Assembly: GCA_050747525.1 (NCBI GenBank)
Contig: JBOGOC010000003.1
Span: forward strand, 1 to 35,316
Direction of reading: 5' to 3'
Length of the DNA: 35,316 bases
Origin: JBOGOC01 sp050747525
GTDB lineage: Bacteria > Acidobacteriota > Polarisedimenticolia > JACPZX01 > DASXTC01
The position numbers and the translations under genes are program-made. Shown in pieces: positions 33,223-35,316 of the stretch. The notes below the pieces were generated by a model that was not told where the DNA came from, searched no databases, and worked only from the letters and a program-made list of their open reading frames with translations. Each line of letters begins with the position of its first letter. Position 1 is the first letter of the stretch.

Positions 33223-34012
33223 TCACAGTCCTTTCACACCGGCCGATTTCCCGGTCTCCTCCACCGCGTCTAGAAGGTCCACGGCGGCCTTGTTCTCCAT
33301 CGGCAGCCAACGGCCGTAGGTGTCCACGGTCAACTGAATGGATGCGTGGCCTAGTTGCCTCTGAACGTATGCGGGCGACTGGCCTAGCTGGAGCAGACGG
33401 CTTGCTGCTGTGCCGGAGGGAATGGACCGAGAACCGGCCGCGAATCTCGGCCTTCTCCTGGACCTTTCGGAAGACCTTGCCGACCTTGCTAGGGTCTATC
33501 GGCTGGCCGGTCTCGGAGCAGAAGACCCATTCCGGGACCTTGCCCCACCCACCCTGGAGCGTTTCCGCCTTCCTCTGGACCTCCAGGCTACGGAGGACCG
33601 CGCACAGCTGCTTGCTTGCGTCTACACGGCGGGAGCGGCCTCCCTTCGTGGTCCCGGTGACTGGCTCCCCTTCCGTGCCTTCCTGAACGGAGAGGGTCCT
33701 TTCGACGGTGATCTCCCGGCGGTCCAGGTTCACGTCATCCCACTTCAACGCCAGTGCCTCTCCAATCATGAGCCCGGACCGTGCTAGCAGGAAGAAGAGC
33801 GGCGCATGACGCGGGCTGACCTCATGCGAGGCCTTAAGGAAGGTATCAACCTGCCCGTGATCCATGGCCTTGACCTCTGCCTCCCGCACCTTGGCGGTCG
33901 TGGTCAAGCAAAGCTCCCTTCCAAGCTTCTCAGCAGGGTTAGCCAGGAGCAGCCCGTCATGGATCTTGGCTGACTGGAGCATGGCTCGGAGAGTGGCGTA
34001 CATGATGCGGAC
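33223..34012 (-). pseudogene. Decayed tyrosine integrase (5' truncated and frameshifted)
   Basis: The catalytic half of a phage/island tyrosine recombinase. Reading from 34003: MYATLRAML (end of the SAM-like core-binding domain), then ARSGLMIGEALALKW, GTTKGGRSRR and HSLRH. Three lesions are visible. The N-terminal domain is missing, and the frame meets a stop about 25 nt upstream. The family Arg of the GLRIGE motif is Met (codon at 33767-33769). After HSLRH the frame shifts at about 33408-33409; the next frame continues perfectly as ASRLLQLGQSPAYVQRQLGH, then TVDTYGRW with the Tyr, to a stop at 33223. The original reading frame itself runs on to 33200 with nonsense sequence. Confidence 0.87.
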
Positions 34013-34014
34013 CG

Positions 34015-34191
34015 GTGGACGGAATCATCATACCGGGCGCTGAAACTGGAACGGAAATCAAGCTCCTCGGCAAGGCAGGAGACTACTTTATATACAGTTC
34101 CATGGACAATAAGTACACGTATGTTACTCGGCTCGAATCGGGCTCAGTCCTTGTCTTGCATACGGTCAGACCGAAAGCTACGCACCACTAG
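34015..34191 (+). CDS. Short AT-richer ORF, possible fragment of a foreign gene
   Basis: A 58-codon frame beginning at GTG 34015 encodes a peptide with regular beta-type alternation: GAETGTEIKLLGKAGDYFIY, then YTYVTRLESGSVLVLHTV. It uses more A/T-ending codons (ATA, ACT, AAT) than the core genes. There is no clear ribosome site, and the frame is closed by a stop at 34003-34005, right at the truncated end of the integrase. It is probably the tail of a gene joined here by a deletion or rearrangement. It is too short for a family call. Confidence 0.35.
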   Translation: MDGIIIPGAETGTEIKLLGKAGDYFIYSSMDNKYTYVTRLESGSVLVLHTVRPKATHH

Positions 34192-34497
34192 TCAAAGAGG
34201 GTGTCTCGTAGCCCAAGCCGAGTCAGTCCTACTATGTCCCTTGGCCTACCGACCGTCTGATTAGGTATCAGTCCCGCTCAGGAAAGGTCAGTATTGACAA
34301 GACCTTTCGGCAGTCGGTCACAGCACAGTCACACCGGTGCGCCCTGAACTGGCACGGTCCGTTCCTCGTGACTGCCCATGATCGGCCAAATGATTCCGTC
34401 TGCCGTCCGAGCGTCCGCCCCCCCGGTGGGGGCAGGTCCCCCAGGTTGGCCCAGAAGGCGCCTCCGAATCAGGCGAGCAAACTTGTGGAGAAAAATC
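34192..34497. other. Lower-GC intergenic debris of the island
   Basis: About 300 bp without a convincing gene. It contains an 8-bp inverted repeat (see 34282-34308) and a G/C hairpin with 6-bp arms (34417-34422 and 34428-34433, loop CCGGT). Several CAGTC/GTCAG words are scattered. A minus-strand open frame at 34329-34520 exists but has no coding signal. I see no complete transposase or attachment repeat. Confidence 0.4.
34282..34308. repeat. 8-bp inverted repeat GAAAGGTC / GACCTTTC
   Basis: Perfect arms at 34282-34289 and 34301-34308 are separated by 11 nt containing TTGACA. It could be an operator, a hairpin or a mobile-element remnant; the sequence does not decide. Confidence 0.35.
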
Positions 34498-34527
34498 TGG
34501 ACACGAGTCCCCAGGCCCATGTATACT
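34498..34527 (+). promoter_or_regulatory. Promoter of the ArsR/SRPBCC operon, predicted leaderless
   Basis: TGGACA (34498-34503) and TATACT (34522-34527) each match the sigma-70 consensus at 5 of 6 positions with an 18-bp spacer. The transcript should begin at about 34534-34535, the A of the ArsR ATG, so the mRNA would have almost no leader and no ribosome site. Confidence 0.6.
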
Positions 34528-34547
34528 GAACCGTATGGTTCAGTATA
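34522..34547. promoter_or_regulatory. Perfect 11-bp inverted repeat: probable ArsR operator
   Basis: Arms TATACTGAACC (34522-34532) and GGTTCAGTATA (34537-34547) are exact inverted copies around 4 nt. The repeat covers the -10 box, the predicted transcription start and the first four codons of the ArsR gene. Binding by its own product would block RNA polymerase, a clear autorepression design. Confidence 0.75.
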
Positions 34548-34900
34548 GCCACACCCACTTCGATGCCTCGTTCGGCGCGCTCTCGGACGCCACTCGACGC
34601 GGCGTTCTGGAGCAACTCGGGCGTGCGGACGCTTCGATCACAGCCCTTGCCGAGAGGTTCCACATGACCCTTACGGGCATGAAGAAACATGTAGGCGTCT
34701 TAGAGCGGGCGGGGCTCGTCAGCACAGAGAAGGTTGGGCGCGTGCGGACCTGCAAGCTCGGGCTGCGCGGACTGGAAGAAGAAGCGGCATGGATCGAGAG
34801 GTATCGCCAGCTCTGGGCCGCGCGCTTCGACGAGTTGGACATTGTTGTCGAGGAATTGAAACGGAAGGAGAAAGCAAATGGACGTAAGAAGAGAAAGTGA
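34535..34900 (+). CDS. ArsR-family winged-helix transcriptional regulator
   Basis: A 121-residue repressor-type protein. The winged helix is FGALSDATRRGVLEQLGRADASITALAERFHMTLTGMKKHVGVLERAGLVSTEKVGRVRTCKL, the ArsR/HTH_20 pattern. There are no metal-binding Cys residues, so it is not an arsenic or zinc sensor; this subgroup is usually paired with an SRPBCC gene, as here. A C-terminal basic helix ends the protein. It probably represses its own operon through the inverted repeat over its start codon. The ligand is unknown. Confidence 0.92.
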   Translation: MVQYSHTHFDASFGALSDATRRGVLEQLGRADASITALAERFHMTLTGMKKHVGVLERAGLVSTEKVGRVRTCKLGLRGLEEEAAWIERYRQLWAARFDELDIVVEELKRKEKANGRKKRK

Positions 34901-35316
34901 GGCCACCCCCACGAAGAACCGCACGGGGGTGGAGCGGAAGTCCGAGCTCGAACTCGTCGTCACACGCACCGTCAACGCGCCTGCGCGCCTCGTGTTCGAG
35001 GCGTGGACCAAGGCCGAACTATTCAGGAGGTGGTGGGTACCAAAATCGTATGGGCTGACCCTGCTTTCCTGCGAAATGGATGTTCGCGTTGGGGGGCAGT
35101 ATCGTTTGGTGTTTCCCCACGAAGATTCGACGATGGAGTTCTTCGGCACGTACCTCGAAGTGACACCGCACTCGCGCCTCGTTTGGACCAACGAGGAAGG
35201 TGACAACGGCAAGACCGTCACCACGGTGACCTTCGATGAAAACGCAGGCAAGACGTTGTTGGTCGTGCACGATCGCTATCCCTCGAAGGAAGCGCTTGAC
35301 TCCGGATCGACGGGCG
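34878..35316 (+). CDS. SRPBCC (AHSA1/Aha1-like) domain protein, truncated by the window end
   Basis: The frame stays open to the last base, so only the first 146 codons are visible. After a polar N-terminal stretch, the START/SRPBCC core is clear: LVVTRTVNAPARLVFEAWTKAELFRRWWVP, then VGGQYRLVF, FFGTYLEVTPHSRLVWTNE and VTTVTFDE. Such proteins bind hydrophobic ligands in a deep pocket. AAGGAG lies 8 nt before the ATG and the gene overlaps ArsR by 23 bp, so translation is coupled. The pair ArsR plus AHSA1 is common, but its ligand is not known. Confidence 0.9.
   Translation, partial: MDVRRESEATPTKNRTGVERKSELELVVTRTVNAPARLVFEAWTKAELFRRWWVPKSYGLTLLSCEMDVRVGGQYRLVFPHEDSTMEFFGTYLEVTPHSRLVWTNEEGDNGKTVTTVTFDENAGKTLLVVHDRYPSKEALDSGSTG

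Noticed and set aside
33200..33410. Arg/Pro-rich C-terminus of the integrase frame as a genuine domain
   Set aside because: The neighbouring frame encodes the exact expected integrase C-terminus (QLGHASIQLTVDTYGRW), so this tail is a frameshift product.
34417..34433. GCCCCC/GGGGGC hairpin considered as a terminator
   Set aside because: No T-run follows on either strand and no gene ends next to it.
34329..34520. Minus-strand 63-codon frame in the island
   Set aside because: No ribosome site, no motif, and its start lies within the ArsR promoter; likely chance.
1..35316. CRISPR arrays, complete insertion sequences, rRNA genes, defence systems
   Set aside because: No regularly spaced repeats, no intact transposase, no rRNA-like segment and no recognised defence gene were seen on either strand.

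Overview
This is a high-GC, gene-dense Gram-negative bacterial segment. Evidence for that: GTG and TTG starts are common, genes overlap by ATGA or GTGA, and envelope proteins have Sec signals. Gene content resembles Acidobacteriota or a neighbouring uncultured lineage (secreted M14 peptidase, TlpA-like and CPxSN redoxins, fused homocysteine methyltransferase/MTHFR, HTH-REC regulators). The lineage is an inference from family resemblance only; no rRNA is present.

Left part (1-15.1 kb): two GC hairpins at the edge; sppA on the minus strand; a divergent plus-strand run of two thioredoxin-fold proteins, MscL with a zinc ribbon, a PLP enzyme of the ACC deaminase/D-cysteine desulfhydrase family, two small membrane proteins, a small four-Cys protein, a HAD hydrolase and a GT39-like membrane glycosyltransferase; then minus-strand envelope protein and dnaJ, a plus-strand secreted protein, and a minus-strand methionine/folate bifunctional enzyme followed by a CPA2 antiporter.

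Middle part (15.1-27.7 kb): an almost unbroken plus-strand series: M50 protease, dihaem cytochrome c, PTS IIA domain, C4 zinc-ribbon protein, HU, a secreted M14 peptidase that seems to start at CTG overlapping the HU stop codon, pterin carbinolamine dehydratase, a MacA-like adaptor and MacB-like permease (no ATPase), an ornithine cyclodeaminase family enzyme, TPM protein, nucleotidyltransferase-like protein, LemA, and two small envelope proteins.

Right part (27.7-35.3 kb): a minus-strand two-component pair (HTH-REC regulator and a multi-PAS/GAF hybrid kinase), a 3Fe-4S type ferredoxin, a CBS-pair protein with a long disordered arm, and tRNA-Arg(ACG). From the 3' end of this tRNA onward the sequence changes character: a decayed tyrosine integrase, lower-GC debris, then an ArsR regulator plus SRPBCC (AHSA1) pair that runs off the window. 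This looks like the edge of an old tRNA-integrated island.

No CRISPR array, complete insertion sequence or obvious defence system was seen. The least ordinary features are the HU/M14 CTGA junction, the operator/promoter/start-codon overlap of the ArsR gene, the TPM-nucleotidyltransferase-LemA operon, and the HTH-REC plus hybrid kinase pair.
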